Below the pieces are notes generated by a model. It ran no database searches, was not told where the DNA came from, and was given only the letters and a program-made list of their open reading frames with translations. A stretch of DNA of 21,082 bases, taken from Psychromonas sp. (lineage in GTDB: Bacteria; Pseudomonadota; Gammaproteobacteria; Enterobacterales; Psychromonadaceae). The translations under genes and the position numbers were made by a program. The DNA is taken from positions 1 to 21,082 of the forward strand of contig JAGLDN010000108.1 of NCBI GenBank assembly GCA_023145575.1. Reading direction: 5' to 3'. Positions within the stretch are counted from its first letter, which is position 1. Each line of letters starts with the position of its first letter. Positions 6,465 to 15,471 of the stretch are shown here, piece after piece.

Positions 6465-9332
6465 ATGGACAAGAAATATAATCCCCATGATATTGAACAA
6501 AAAAACTATCGGAAATGGGAAGAAAAAGGCTACTTTACACCACATGGTAATACCCACAAAGAAAGCTATTGTATTATGATCCCGCCACCTAATGTCACAG
6601 GGAGCTTGCACATGGGGCATGCTTTCCAAGATACTATTATGGACACACTCATTCGTTACCAACGTATGCAGGGCAAAAATACGCTCTGGCAAATGGGTAC
6701 TGATCACGCAGGAATTGCAACGCAAATGCTTGTAGAACGTAAAGTATTTGCAGACACCGGACAAACACGTCAAGGATTAGGTCGTGACGCCTTTATTGAA
6801 AAGATTTGGCAATGGAAAAACGAATCTGGCGGTAATATTTCAAAACAAATGCGCCGTCTAGGGGCGTCTGTCGATTGGCAGCGACAACGTTTTACAATGG
6901 ACGATGGTCTGTCTCATGCGGTAAAAGAAGTGTTTGTTCGGCTCTACAATGACGAGCTTATCTACCGTGGTAAACGCCTTGTAAATTGGGATCCTAAATT
7001 ACACACCGCGATTTCTGATTTAGAGGTAGAAAACAAAGATATGCAAAGTTTCATGTGGTTTTTTCGCTACCCATTAGCCGATGGTGCTAAAACTCTAGAC
7101 GCGAAAGACTATATTGTTATTGCAACAACACGACCTGAAACCATGCTCGGAGATACGGGTGTTGCTGTCAATCCTGAAGATCCTCGATACAAAGATCTCA
7201 TTGGTCAACATATTTTATTACCATTTACACAGCGGCGTATTCCTATTTTGGGTGATAAACACGCAGATATGGACAAAGGTACGGGCTGTGTGAAAATTAC
7301 CCCAGCGCATGATTTTAACGATTACGAACTTGGGAAACGTCATCATCTGTCGATGATCAACGTATTAACCTTTGATGCTTGTATCCGTCAAAAAGCTGAA
7401 GTATTTAATAGTAATGGAGAGTTAAGCGAAGATTATCCAACAACACTACCCAGTCAATTCATTGGTTTAACGCGTGAAGATGCGCGTAAATTAGTGGTGA
7501 GTTCCCTTGATGACTTAGGGTTACTCGATAAAATTAAACCACACGCATTAACCCTCCCTTATGGCGATCGTAGTGGCGTTATTATTGAACCTATGTTAAC
7601 CGACCAATGGTATGTGCGCGTCGCACCTCTTGCAAAAACTGCCAAAGAAGCGGTTGCAAATGGTGATATTAAATTTGTACCAAAACAATATGAAAATATG
7701 TACAACGGCTGGATGAATGACATTCAAGATTGGTGTATTTCACGCCAGCTTTGGTGGGGACATCGTATCCCTGCTTGGTATGATGAAAATGGAAAAGTCT
7801 ATGTTGGCCGTGATGAAGCGGAAGTACGTAAAAAGCACAATTTAGATCAAAGTCTTGATCTTTGTCAAGATGATGATGTCTTAGACACTTGGTTCTCATC
7901 AGCGCTTTGGACATTCTCAACACTCGGTTGGCCAAATAAAAGTCTTGATTTAGCAACATTCCATTCAACAAATGTATTAGTGACTGGCTTTGATATTATT
8001 TTTTTCTGGGTCGCACGTATGATAATGATGACGATGCATTTTATGAAGGATGAAAACGATAAGCCACAAGTGCCTTTTAAAACCATTTATGTGACAGGTC
8101 TTATTCGCGATGAAAATGGCGATAAAATGTCAAAATCTAAAGGAAATGTACTTGATCCTATTGATATGATTGATGGGATTGATCTTGAGGATTTGGTTAA
8201 AAAACGCTGTGGCAATATGATGCAGCCACAACTTGCAAAAAAAATAGAGAAGCAAACACGAAAAGCATTTCCTAAAGGGATTGAAGCACACGGCACTGAT
8301 GCGCTGCGCTTTACACTAGCGGCAATGGCATCAACAGGGCGTGACATAAATTGGGATATGACTCGTCTTGATGGCTATCGAAATTTCTGTAATAAACTAT
8401 GGAATGCAAGCCGTTATGTATTGATGAGCAGTGAAGAGGCTGTTTGTGGCTTTGGTGATGACACAGGTAATTCAATGCAAGTAAGCCTTGCCGATCGCTG
8501 GATTAACGGGTTATTACAAACTACGATTCAAGATTTCTGTCAAGCGATTGATACTTACAGATTTGATCTTGCTGCCAATATATTATATGAATTTACCTGG
8601 GATCAATTTTGTGGTTGGTATCTAGAACTCACTAAACCTGTACTTGTTAAAGGCTCTGAAATAGAGCAACGTGGTACACGCCATACACTAGTCACCGTAC
8701 TCGAGATATTAGTTCGTTTATCGCACCCTATCATACCATTTATGACCGAAGAAATTTGGCAACGTATTAAAGGTATTACAGGTCAAGGGGGTGATACTAT
8801 CATGTTAGAAGCTTTCCCAAAATATGATGAAACCCTTGTTGATCAAATCGCTGTGGAAGATCTTGAATGGGTAAAGTTGGTGATACTTGCCATTCGTAAT
8901 CTTCGTGGTGAAATGAATATCAGTCCAAGGCAAGGACTTAGCTTGCTTGTTAAAAATGCATCGACAACAGATAGTCGTCGCTTTAATGAAAATAAAGACT
9001 TTTTAGCCGCCCTTGCCAACTTAGATAATATCACCTTGATTGCAATTGATGAAGAAACACCTATTTCTGCGACTGCAATTGTTGGAGAGCTAGCGTTATT
9101 TATTCCGATGGCAGGCTTAATTGATGTAGATGCTGAAATAACTCGGCTGAAAAAACAACTTGAAAAAGTGACAAAAGATCTAGGTAAGGTCACTGCGAAA
9201 TTAAACAACGAAAAATTTGTTGGGAACGCGCCTGAATCTGTTATCGCAAAAGAGGCCGCGAAATTAGCACAATTGCAAACTGCGCGCGAAAAACTAAGAG
9301 AACAAATACAAAAGATGAAAAGGTTAACTTAA
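6465..9332 (+). CDS. valS: Valyl-tRNA synthetase
   Basis: This class I aminoacyl-tRNA synthetase charges tRNA-Val in the cytosol and edits mischarged threonine. The 955-residue length matches E. coli ValS (951). PPPNVTGSLHMGHAF contains the HIGH-type motif as H49-M-G-H52, and GDKMSKSKGN contains KMSKS at 554-558. Between them lies the CP1 editing domain, including ATTRPETMLGDTGVAV and GTGCVKITPAHDFND. The anticodon-binding domain includes YEFTWDQFCGWYLELTKPV, and the C-terminal coiled coil spans about residues 890-950 (ITRLKKQLEKVTKDLGKV and following). No truncation or frameshift is visible. The 241-bp gap that follows separates it from a convergent chemoreceptor gene; I see no strong terminator there. 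Confidence 0.98.
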   Translation: MDKKYNPHDIEQKNYRKWEEKGYFTPHGNTHKESYCIMIPPPNVTGSLHMGHAFQDTIMDTLIRYQRMQGKNTLWQMGTDHAGIATQMLVERKVFADTGQTRQGLGRDAFIEKIWQWKNESGGNISKQMRRLGASVDWQRQRFTMDDGLSHAVKEVFVRLYNDELIYRGKRLVNWDPKLHTAISDLEVENKDMQSFMWFFRYPLADGAKTLDAKDYIVIATTRPETMLGDTGVAVNPEDPRYKDLIGQHILLPFTQRRIPILGDKHADMDKGTGCVKITPAHDFNDYELGKRHHLSMINVLTFDACIRQKAEVFNSNGELSEDYPTTLPSQFIGLTREDARKLVVSSLDDLGLLDKIKPHALTLPYGDRSGVIIEPMLTDQWYVRVAPLAKTAKEAVANGDIKFVPKQYENMYNGWMNDIQDWCISRQLWWGHRIPAWYDENGKVYVGRDEAEVRKKHNLDQSLDLCQDDDVLDTWFSSALWTFSTLGWPNKSLDLATFHSTNVLVTGFDIIFFWVARMIMMTMHFMKDENDKPQVPFKTIYVTGLIRDENGDKMSKSKGNVLDPIDMIDGIDLEDLVKKRCGNMMQPQLAKKIEKQTRKAFPKGIEAHGTDALRFTLAAMASTGRDINWDMTRLDGYRNFCNKLWNASRYVLMSSEEAVCGFGDDTGNSMQVSLADRWINGLLQTTIQDFCQAIDTYRFDLAANILYEFTWDQFCGWYLELTKPVLVKGSEIEQRGTRHTLVTVLEILVRLSHPIIPFMTEEIWQRIKGITGQGGDTIMLEAFPKYDETLVDQIAVEDLEWVKLVILAIRNLRGEMNISPRQGLSLLVKNASTTDSRRFNENKDFLAALANLDNITLIAIDEETPISATAIVGELALFIPMAGLIDVDAEITRLKKQLEKVTKDLGKVTAKLNNEKFVGNAPESVIAKEAAKLAQLQTAREKLREQIQKMKRLT

Positions 9333-9573
9333 CCGAAGGAGATGACCTTTACCTCGTCAATAAAAGCCTGATAAAGCATCTTGATCTAACAAGGGTTAGG
9401 TGTGAAAATAGCCACGCCAGAAGGTGTTGCTTCCCACGAATTCAGGTATGTTTAATTAACGAAACACTTGGCAATTTTGTAAATATTTTGTTTAATTGCT
9501 TGGTTAATCTCTTAGACAATTTTACTGTACACTTTAATATCAGCAACGATCAATAACCCAGAGTATTAGCATA

Positions 9574-11562
9574 CTAAATTTTAAATTGTCGCACGATGTC
9601 ATTTAGCTCGTTCGCAAGCATTCTTCCTTTTTTTGTTGTTATATCGATTTGCTCATAACTTTCTCGCATGTCTGAATAACCATCTTGTATATTAACCATG
9701 TTGCGGTTTATTTCTTCTGTCACACAACTTTGCTCTTCAGCGGCTGTAGCCACTTGCTCATTCATCATGTTGATATGTTCAATACTGGTATTAATGCGTT
9801 GAATGTTTTCACCTGTATTTTTGGTATCGACAACGCTTGCATCCATCATTTTGATGCCATTTTCCATTGCCTTCTGCGCGGCAACTGATTTATTTTGCAG
9901 ATCTGCAGTCATTAACTCAATTTCATTGGTTGATTTTTTTGTTTGTGCTGCAAGACCACGCACTTCATCTGCAACAACCGCGAAGCCTCGGCCAGCTTCG
10001 CCTGCACGTGCTGCTTCAATGGCAGCATTTAGTGAAAGTAAATTTGTTTTTTCTGAAATCTCATTGATGCTATTAATAAATTGAGCAATACGTTCAGATG
10101 ATTGATTCAAGTCTAAAATAAGCTGTGAGGCTTGCGCTAAGTCTTGAGATAGTTGATTGATGTTGTGGATAGTTTCAGATACTTCTAGCTGACTTTGTAT
10201 TGATTCTTTTGTTGCATGTTCTGTTTCCGTTGATGCCTCTATTGCATTTCTTGCTATTTCTGCGACTGTACTGCTCATTTGTGTTGTCGCGGTAACAATT
10301 TGAGTAACTTGATCAGATCCTATGATAATTTTTTGTGAAATAACCTCAGAATTATTTTCAGTTTCAAGTGATGTTTCTTTTAGATTTTTAGACGCTGCTT
10401 GAATCTTTCTAATTATATTTTGTAAGTGAATAAGAAGGTTGTTTATTGACGTTGCAATAGTGCCAAGATCTTCTTTTGTATCAATCTTGATCCGCTCTGT
10501 TAAGTCATTGCTAGAAGAGATCCTGTATAATTTATTGGTAATTTCATTGATTCCCATAATAAGTTGGCTGGCAATGTAATATGAAATAAACAGTGTAAAA
10601 AAAAGCGGGATCAAGGTTATCATGGCAAGTAATACTAACGTATGTTGTTTTTGTTTAATAAGTTCCTGATTATTAGCGTATAGGTTATTGAGCAACGAAA
10701 CTTCGACCTGTTTTAATTCGTTGATTTTTTCACTTATGGTCGCGAACCATATTGCAGGATCAACCTTGAACCCTCCTTGGTTTAGCTTATCTAACGCTAT
10801 TTTGCGATATTTTTCTACGTTGGTAATTGTTTTATTTTTGAGTGTTTTTTTATAAATACTCAACTCTTTTGCAGTTGCGTGCGCTTTGAATACGGCAAGG
10901 TATGCATCTTGCTCAGCGAGTAAACGAATAAATCGCTCAAGTGTTGTATTGGTAAACTTATCATTAGCAAAAACAGAGCTTAAAATTGCACGTTCAATGC
11001 CAGCACGCTCTTTATATTGCAAAAAGCTGCCAATAGCCGTCGCTGAAATCGCGAGTTTTGTGTCTTTATTTTTATTTGCGGTATTGTCAATAATAGAAAG
11101 CAGTAATTTATTTAGGTGGGTATAAAATGCGACTTCGACTTTTAAACTAACTTCTAAAGTGTCAATTGATTTCCGCATTGCAGGTACTTTATTAAGCTCT
11201 TTTTCTATTTCTTTGAACAGTGTAGCAAGATGATTTGGCAAGGTATTTTGTTTAATAAACAGGCTTAATTGCTTTCTTTTATTATCCGTAATTTCTCGCT
11301 GTTTAGACAATTCAGAAGAAAACTTTATTCCTTTAGAGCCAATGTATCCAGCTGATAACCCACGCTCTTTCTGTAATTCATGAACAAGTAACGCACTATT
11401 TGAAGCTGAGTTGGTAAGCACTAGCATTTCTTCAAGGACTATTTTATTTTGGTATGTTTCAATAAATTTGTAGCCAGAAAAGCAGACAAAACCTAAGAGA
11501 GGAAAAAGTGCTAGCCCGTATAATTTACAGCGAATGGATAGGTTGTTAATGTATCTAAGCAT
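9574..11562 (-). CDS. Methyl-accepting chemotaxis protein with NIT sensor domain
   Basis: This is an inner-membrane chemoreceptor that signals through CheA/CheW. The start at 11562 (MLRYINNLSIRCKLYG) is chosen over the longer frame to 11589 because AAGGAAGAA lies just before it; this gives 662 residues. A first membrane helix (about 15-32) precedes a periplasmic region with HELQKERGLSAGYIGSKG (61-78) and a QREITD motif, the signature of nitrate/nitrite-sensing NIT domains. A second helix near 310-335, a HAMP domain (about 335-390) and the signalling hairpin follow. The hairpin tip reads EKTNLLSLNAAIEAARAGEAGRGF, then VVADEVRGLAAQT. The C-terminus lacks the NWETF-type CheR/CheB tether. The ligand is unproven, and no chemotaxis or nitrate genes are adjacent. 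Confidence 0.93.
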   Translation of the reverse strand: MLRYINNLSIRCKLYGLALFPLLGFVCFSGYKFIETYQNKIVLEEMLVLTNSASNSALLVHELQKERGLSAGYIGSKGIKFSSELSKQREITDNKRKQLSLFIKQNTLPNHLATLFKEIEKELNKVPAMRKSIDTLEVSLKVEVAFYTHLNKLLLSIIDNTANKNKDTKLAISATAIGSFLQYKERAGIERAILSSVFANDKFTNTTLERFIRLLAEQDAYLAVFKAHATAKELSIYKKTLKNKTITNVEKYRKIALDKLNQGGFKVDPAIWFATISEKINELKQVEVSLLNNLYANNQELIKQKQHTLVLLAMITLIPLFFTLFISYYIASQLIMGINEITNKLYRISSSNDLTERIKIDTKEDLGTIATSINNLLIHLQNIIRKIQAASKNLKETSLETENNSEVISQKIIIGSDQVTQIVTATTQMSSTVAEIARNAIEASTETEHATKESIQSQLEVSETIHNINQLSQDLAQASQLILDLNQSSERIAQFINSINEISEKTNLLSLNAAIEAARAGEAGRGFAVVADEVRGLAAQTKKSTNEIELMTADLQNKSVAAQKAMENGIKMMDASVVDTKNTGENIQRINTSIEHINMMNEQVATAAEEQSCVTEEINRNMVNIQDGYSDMRESYEQIDITTKKGRMLANELNDIVRQFKI

Positions 11563-11743
11563 GTTTCTTCCTTGAATCAATAATACCAATCATAAAATCA
11601 GCGCATATAAATAGATTCTAAATTCTTATAAATTATATACCTATATTCCTTAAATATGCAAGCCCAGTCCCAACCTCGCACTCGATTATCACAATGAAGG
11701 TGGAACATTCAATCCAAAACATCAAATGTAAATTATTCAATGG

Positions 11744-12161
11744 CTATACCCGTGACCCATCAATATTCAAAATTCAAAATTCAAAATTCAAAATTCAAAA
11801 TTCAAAATTCAGCAACTTGTGTGGTGAACAGGTGCTAGGCAAGAAGTTTAAGGTCTAACAGATATCATTCGAAACTTCCTAACAACGAAAGTATTTTCCC
11901 AATAGGGAGCTAGATCGAAACAAGTAAAGTTTAAATGTGTATTTATCATTTGACTTACGGCAAGTAATTAACGTATTTAATGAATAAGATGACAGATTGG
12001 CAATATTCAATAAGGACGAGCCATTAAATTTTAAGTATCTTTTCATTTAAACTAGCAGAAAATGAATAGCTTAACTAATTGTTGAAAGATCGTCATACTG
12101 CGCCTTACCTTGGTGACTGAGCTAGCACCTCGATGAGGCATTTTTACGTCACATGGGTATA
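11744..12161. mobile_element. Second, longer inverted-repeat-bounded segment
   Basis: CTATACCCGTGAC at 11744-11756 faces TTTTTACGTCACATGGGTATA at 12141-12161. The pair has the same orientation and outer TATA as the 5825-5984 element, but the left end is shortened. Next to the right end, about 12094-12140, the sequence CGTCATACTGCGCCTTACC resembles the interior of that element read in the same orientation. The segment spans 418 bp and includes the heptamer array. It may be an expanded element or two separate solo ends; the latter cannot be excluded. Confidence 0.4.
11765..11811. repeat. Heptanucleotide tandem repeat (ATTCAAA)x6.7
   Basis: Six perfect copies of ATTCAAA plus a partial seventh run from 11765 to 11811 with no mismatches. 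The array lies about 200 bases upstream of the chemoreceptor start codon. Such perfect short arrays are prone to slipped-strand length change. Confidence 0.95.
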
Positions 12162-12292
12162 TAATAGAAAAAAACTTATTTAGGATCAAAATCATCATTT
12201 TAATTTTACCATCAGATGATCAACGTCGTTAATCACCTGACGGGCAATTTTATTCCTCAAATATTGGCACAATTTACCAATATGACTTTTAA

Positions 12293-12312
12293 CCTTACCT
12301 CACGTGAGTATA
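12293..12312 (+). repeat. Diverged copy of dispersed inverted-repeat end
   Basis: CCTTACCTCACGTGAGTATA matches the 12141-12161 end (TACGTCACATGGGTATA) with a few substitutions and in the same orientation. It contains the perfect palindrome CTCACGTGAG. Confidence 0.45.
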
Positions 12313-12377
12313 ACTAAATACAACCAAGGGTAATAAGGGAATAAATATCATGTACTTAGATAGTGGATTTAAGGGCA

Positions 12378-15300
12378 TTAATCTTCCATATTTTTTATTT
12401 TGTGCGGTAAGTTTTCATCAAATTCTTTGATTTTTGTATGTTTACTCGCAACGAATGAGTAAATGACAGGCAGTACTAATAAAGTAAAGAGTGTACCAAT
12501 AGACAAACCTGCAACAATGACAATGCCAATGCCAAATCGACTAACTGCCCCTGCGCCTTGTGCAAATAATAATGGAAGTAACCCTGCAACCATCGCGGCC
12601 GTGGTCATTAATATAGGACGTAGCCGAATCGTCGCCGCTTTTTTTACTGCTGTAATACGATCAACTCCGTTATTTATCTGGTCTTCTTTAGCAACCTCTG
12701 AAATTAAAATACCATGTTTAGTGATCAAACCAACAAGGGTAATTAATCCGACTTGTGTATAAATATTCATCGTTGCAGCACCCCATGCAAGGACAATTAA
12801 TGCACCACTAATAGCAAGCGGCACCGTGATCATTATTACAAACGGATCGCGGATACTTTCAAACTGACTTGCGAGTACCAAAAAGATAATAAATAACGCA
12901 ATAACAAATGTGACGTAAAGAGAATTGCCTTCTGTTACAAATTGCCTCGCTTCACCTAAATAACTATGAGTATAACCCATAGGTAATTTTAAAGTTTCAA
13001 AAAAGTTGACAGCATCCCCCATTGCAAATCCTGGTGCAGGTACAGCGCTGATTGTGACGCTATTTAATTGATTGAAGTGCGGCAACGCGCGTGGCTGTGC
13101 AACAACATTGATGGTAATGAGTTCAGATAAAGGGATCATATCACCATTTGTAGCGCGAACATAAAATTGCCCTAATTTTTGGGGTGACAAACGGTATTTA
13201 CGTTCAACTTGGGCGATCACTTCATAGCTTCTTCCATAGAGATCGACTCGGTTTATGTATCCATCACTGAGCAGTGTGCTTAACGTGCTAGCAATATCTT
13301 CCATTGTGACACCATAAGCCCCCGCACGATCACGATTTATTTTTATGTTCATCGTGGCAGAATCGAATGCTAAATCAACAGCAGAAAAAATAAAATGAGG
13401 ATTTTTTTGTACTTGGCTTAATATCCCGTCTGCAATTTTAATCAAGCTCTCAAATGATTTCGAGGTTGTCATAACATATTGAATCGGTAGCCCACCAGAG
13501 GATCCTGGGAGTTCTGGGATTGGAAACGGAATAGCTTTAACTGCGGCGATTTTATTAAACAGAGGGGTCAGTTTGTGTCCAAGCTCCGAGGGTGTCTGCG
13601 TTCGTTTACTCCAAGGCTTCATAATAACAAGACCAAATCCTTGATTTGAGTTTGGTATGCCTGCCATCGCAAAGTCACTAGCCACAGAATCAAATTTCGT
13701 TGTTAAATGAGTCACTGCTCGCATACTCTTGTCAATGTAATCTAAATTGGCGTTTGAAGGTGCTGTCGCCATAAACATCAGCGCACCTTTATCTTCTTGT
13801 GGCGCTAATTCTTTAGGGATATACTTAAACAATAAAGGAAGCGAAATAAAGACCAGTATAACGAAAACAATAATGGCAGGTCGACGCGTCATAATTACAT
13901 TAAGTAATCGAGCATATTTATTGGTTATTTTTGTTAAAGTGCTATCAACAATCCGCTCAAATCGATTTGGTTGATGATTTGTTTTTAGTAATAAACTTGA
14001 CATCATAGGCGAAAGAGTCAGAGCGATAAATCCAGAAATAAATACCGCACCCGCTAATGTAAGTGCAAACTCTGTAAATAAGGTTCCTGTGACGCCTCCC
14101 ATCATTGCAATTGGCGCATATACAGCAGCTAAAGTAATCGTCATTGAAATAACAGGCACTGCGATTTCTCGCGTTCCAATAATGGCAGCTCTAAAGGGGG
14201 GTTCACCCGCTTTGATATGGCGGTCAACATTTTCAACGACAACTATCGCATCATCTACAACGAGCCCTATTGCAAGCACCATCGCAAGTAATGTCATCAG
14301 ATTAATACTAAAGCCAAACATATGCATTAGCCACAAAACACCAATCAAAGAAAGGGGGATAGTGACAATTGGAATGATAACCGCTCGCCAAGAGCCTAAA
14401 AATAAGATCATAACAATCAGTACAATTACACTCGCCTCGACAATTGTTTTAATCACTTCATGAATAGATTCATTAATCGCGATAGTTGAATCGTACAAAA
14501 CAGACATTTTAATTGAACTCGGAAGATTTTTGGCGAATTCAGGCAATAGCTTGCGAACACCCGCTGTGATGTTCAGTGGGTTGGCCGTTGGAGACGCATC
14601 GATTGCAACAATGACTGCCTCTTTGCCATTTTCCATTGCTCGATAGATATCGTGGCTTTTTCCCAATGAAATACGTGCTATATCTTTAAGATAAATAATT
14701 TTTCCATTTTTCTTTGTGGCTACAACTACCTTTGATAATTGAGCCGCACTCGATACTTGTGTTGCTGCATTGCCATTAAAAAGAGTAAAATAACCAACTG
14801 CCTGCCCTATTGCAGATTGAATATTATTGGCTTTTAATATCTTTACAACATCGCTAGTGCTTAAGCCAAAGCCTGCAATACGCTCTGGATCTAGCCATAT
14901 TCTTAGCGCAAAATCTGTGCCTCCATATAAACTGACTTTAGCAACACCGTTAACACCAAATAGCTTTGGTTTTATAACGCGTTCAAGGTAATCATTAATT
15001 TGGCTTGAGCTGAGATCTTTACTTGAAAATGTAAGGTAAATAACAGAAGAGGAAGAGCCAGTGCTTAAATCTAGTGTTGAATCTTCAGCGTCTTTCGGTA
15101 GTTGAGATCGCACACTATTTACTTTTGCTAGCATGTCTGCCAATGCACCATTGGGCTCTGTATTGAGCTTCATATGAACAATTATACTCGATCTGCCCAT
15201 ATAACTTTCTGATGTTATGTAGTCGATATTGTCAGCTTGTGCAATAGCTTGCTCTATCGGTTGAGTAATAAAGCCCTGTATTGTATCAGCATTTGCACCG

Positions 15301-15455
15301 TAATAACTCGTTGAAATAGATATTACAGTATTTATCATTTTGGGGTATTCACGTATTTGCATTTTGGTTAAGGCTTGTAGCCCTAAAAGCACAATCAATA
15401 AGCTCATCGAGATTGCTAAAATGGGCCTGCGTATGAAAATGTCAGTAAATTTCAT
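12378..15455 (-). CDS. RND (HAE1) multidrug efflux pump, inner-membrane subunit
   Basis: This is a proton-driven tripartite exporter of the AcrB/MexB/Vex type. It has 1025 residues (AcrB has 1049). The N-terminus FTDIFIRRPILAISMSLLI is the typical first helix, followed by a large periplasmic loop (about 35-330), helices 2-6, a second loop and helices 8-12. Proton relay residues are present: D401-D402 in GLVVDDAIVVVENV, corresponding to AcrB D407/D408, and K913 in GLITKHGILISE, corresponding to K940. AAGGAT lies before the start codon. It follows the fusion-protein gene by 16 bases in one operon. No TolC-like channel gene is adjacent, so a channel encoded elsewhere is probably used. Substrates cannot be deduced. 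Confidence 0.96.
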   Translation of the reverse strand: MKFTDIFIRRPILAISMSLLIVLLGLQALTKMQIREYPKMINTVISISTSYYGANADTIQGFITQPIEQAIAQADNIDYITSESYMGRSSIIVHMKLNTEPNGALADMLAKVNSVRSQLPKDAEDSTLDLSTGSSSSVIYLTFSSKDLSSSQINDYLERVIKPKLFGVNGVAKVSLYGGTDFALRIWLDPERIAGFGLSTSDVVKILKANNIQSAIGQAVGYFTLFNGNAATQVSSAAQLSKVVVATKKNGKIIYLKDIARISLGKSHDIYRAMENGKEAVIVAIDASPTANPLNITAGVRKLLPEFAKNLPSSIKMSVLYDSTIAINESIHEVIKTIVEASVIVLIVMILFLGSWRAVIIPIVTIPLSLIGVLWLMHMFGFSINLMTLLAMVLAIGLVVDDAIVVVENVDRHIKAGEPPFRAAIIGTREIAVPVISMTITLAAVYAPIAMMGGVTGTLFTEFALTLAGAVFISGFIALTLSPMMSSLLLKTNHQPNRFERIVDSTLTKITNKYARLLNVIMTRRPAIIVFVILVFISLPLLFKYIPKELAPQEDKGALMFMATAPSNANLDYIDKSMRAVTHLTTKFDSVASDFAMAGIPNSNQGFGLVIMKPWSKRTQTPSELGHKLTPLFNKIAAVKAIPFPIPELPGSSGGLPIQYVMTTSKSFESLIKIADGILSQVQKNPHFIFSAVDLAFDSATMNIKINRDRAGAYGVTMEDIASTLSTLLSDGYINRVDLYGRSYEVIAQVERKYRLSPQKLGQFYVRATNGDMIPLSELITINVVAQPRALPHFNQLNSVTISAVPAPGFAMGDAVNFFETLKLPMGYTHSYLGEARQFVTEGNSLYVTFVIALFIIFLVLASQFESIRDPFVIMITVPLAISGALIVLAWGAATMNIYTQVGLITLVGLITKHGILISEVAKEDQINNGVDRITAVKKAATIRLRPILMTTAAMVAGLLPLLFAQGAGAVSRFGIGIVIVAGLSIGTLFTLLVLPVIYSFVASKHTKIKEFDENLPHKIKNMED

Positions 15456-15471
15456 CAGATATCCTTATTCT

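Larger units (their letters stand above)
11563..12377. other. Gene-free 815-bp spacer, chemoreceptor promoter region
   Basis: No believable gene lies here. This is the upstream region of the chemoreceptor and the downstream region of the efflux operon. It holds a 7-bp tandem repeat (11765-11811), two facing copies of the dispersed inverted repeat (11744-11757 and 12141-12161), a further diverged copy (12293-12312), and a block at about 12090-12140 with local resemblance to the interior of the pepA-holC element. No terminator with a clear T-run was found after the pump gene. Confidence 0.6.

Noticed and set aside
9562..9575. Small hairpin AGTAT-TAGC-ATACT at the chemoreceptor stop as a terminator
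   Set aside because: The stem is only five A/T-rich pairs, overlaps the stop codon and has no T-run, so it is not convincing.
11563..11589. Nine-codon upstream extension of the chemoreceptor
   Set aside because: AAGGAAGAA lies inside this stretch at the right distance for the ATG at 11562, so the extension is better read as leader containing the ribosome site.
11765..11811. CRISPR-like repeat array
   Set aside because: Units are seven bases long and contiguous with no spacers, and no cas genes are nearby; it is a simple tandem repeat.
14089..14463. Plus-strand 124-codon frame inside the efflux pump gene
   Set aside because: It is antisense to a fully conserved part of the RND pump, including the proton-relay aspartates, and has biased Ile/Thr content typical of shadows.
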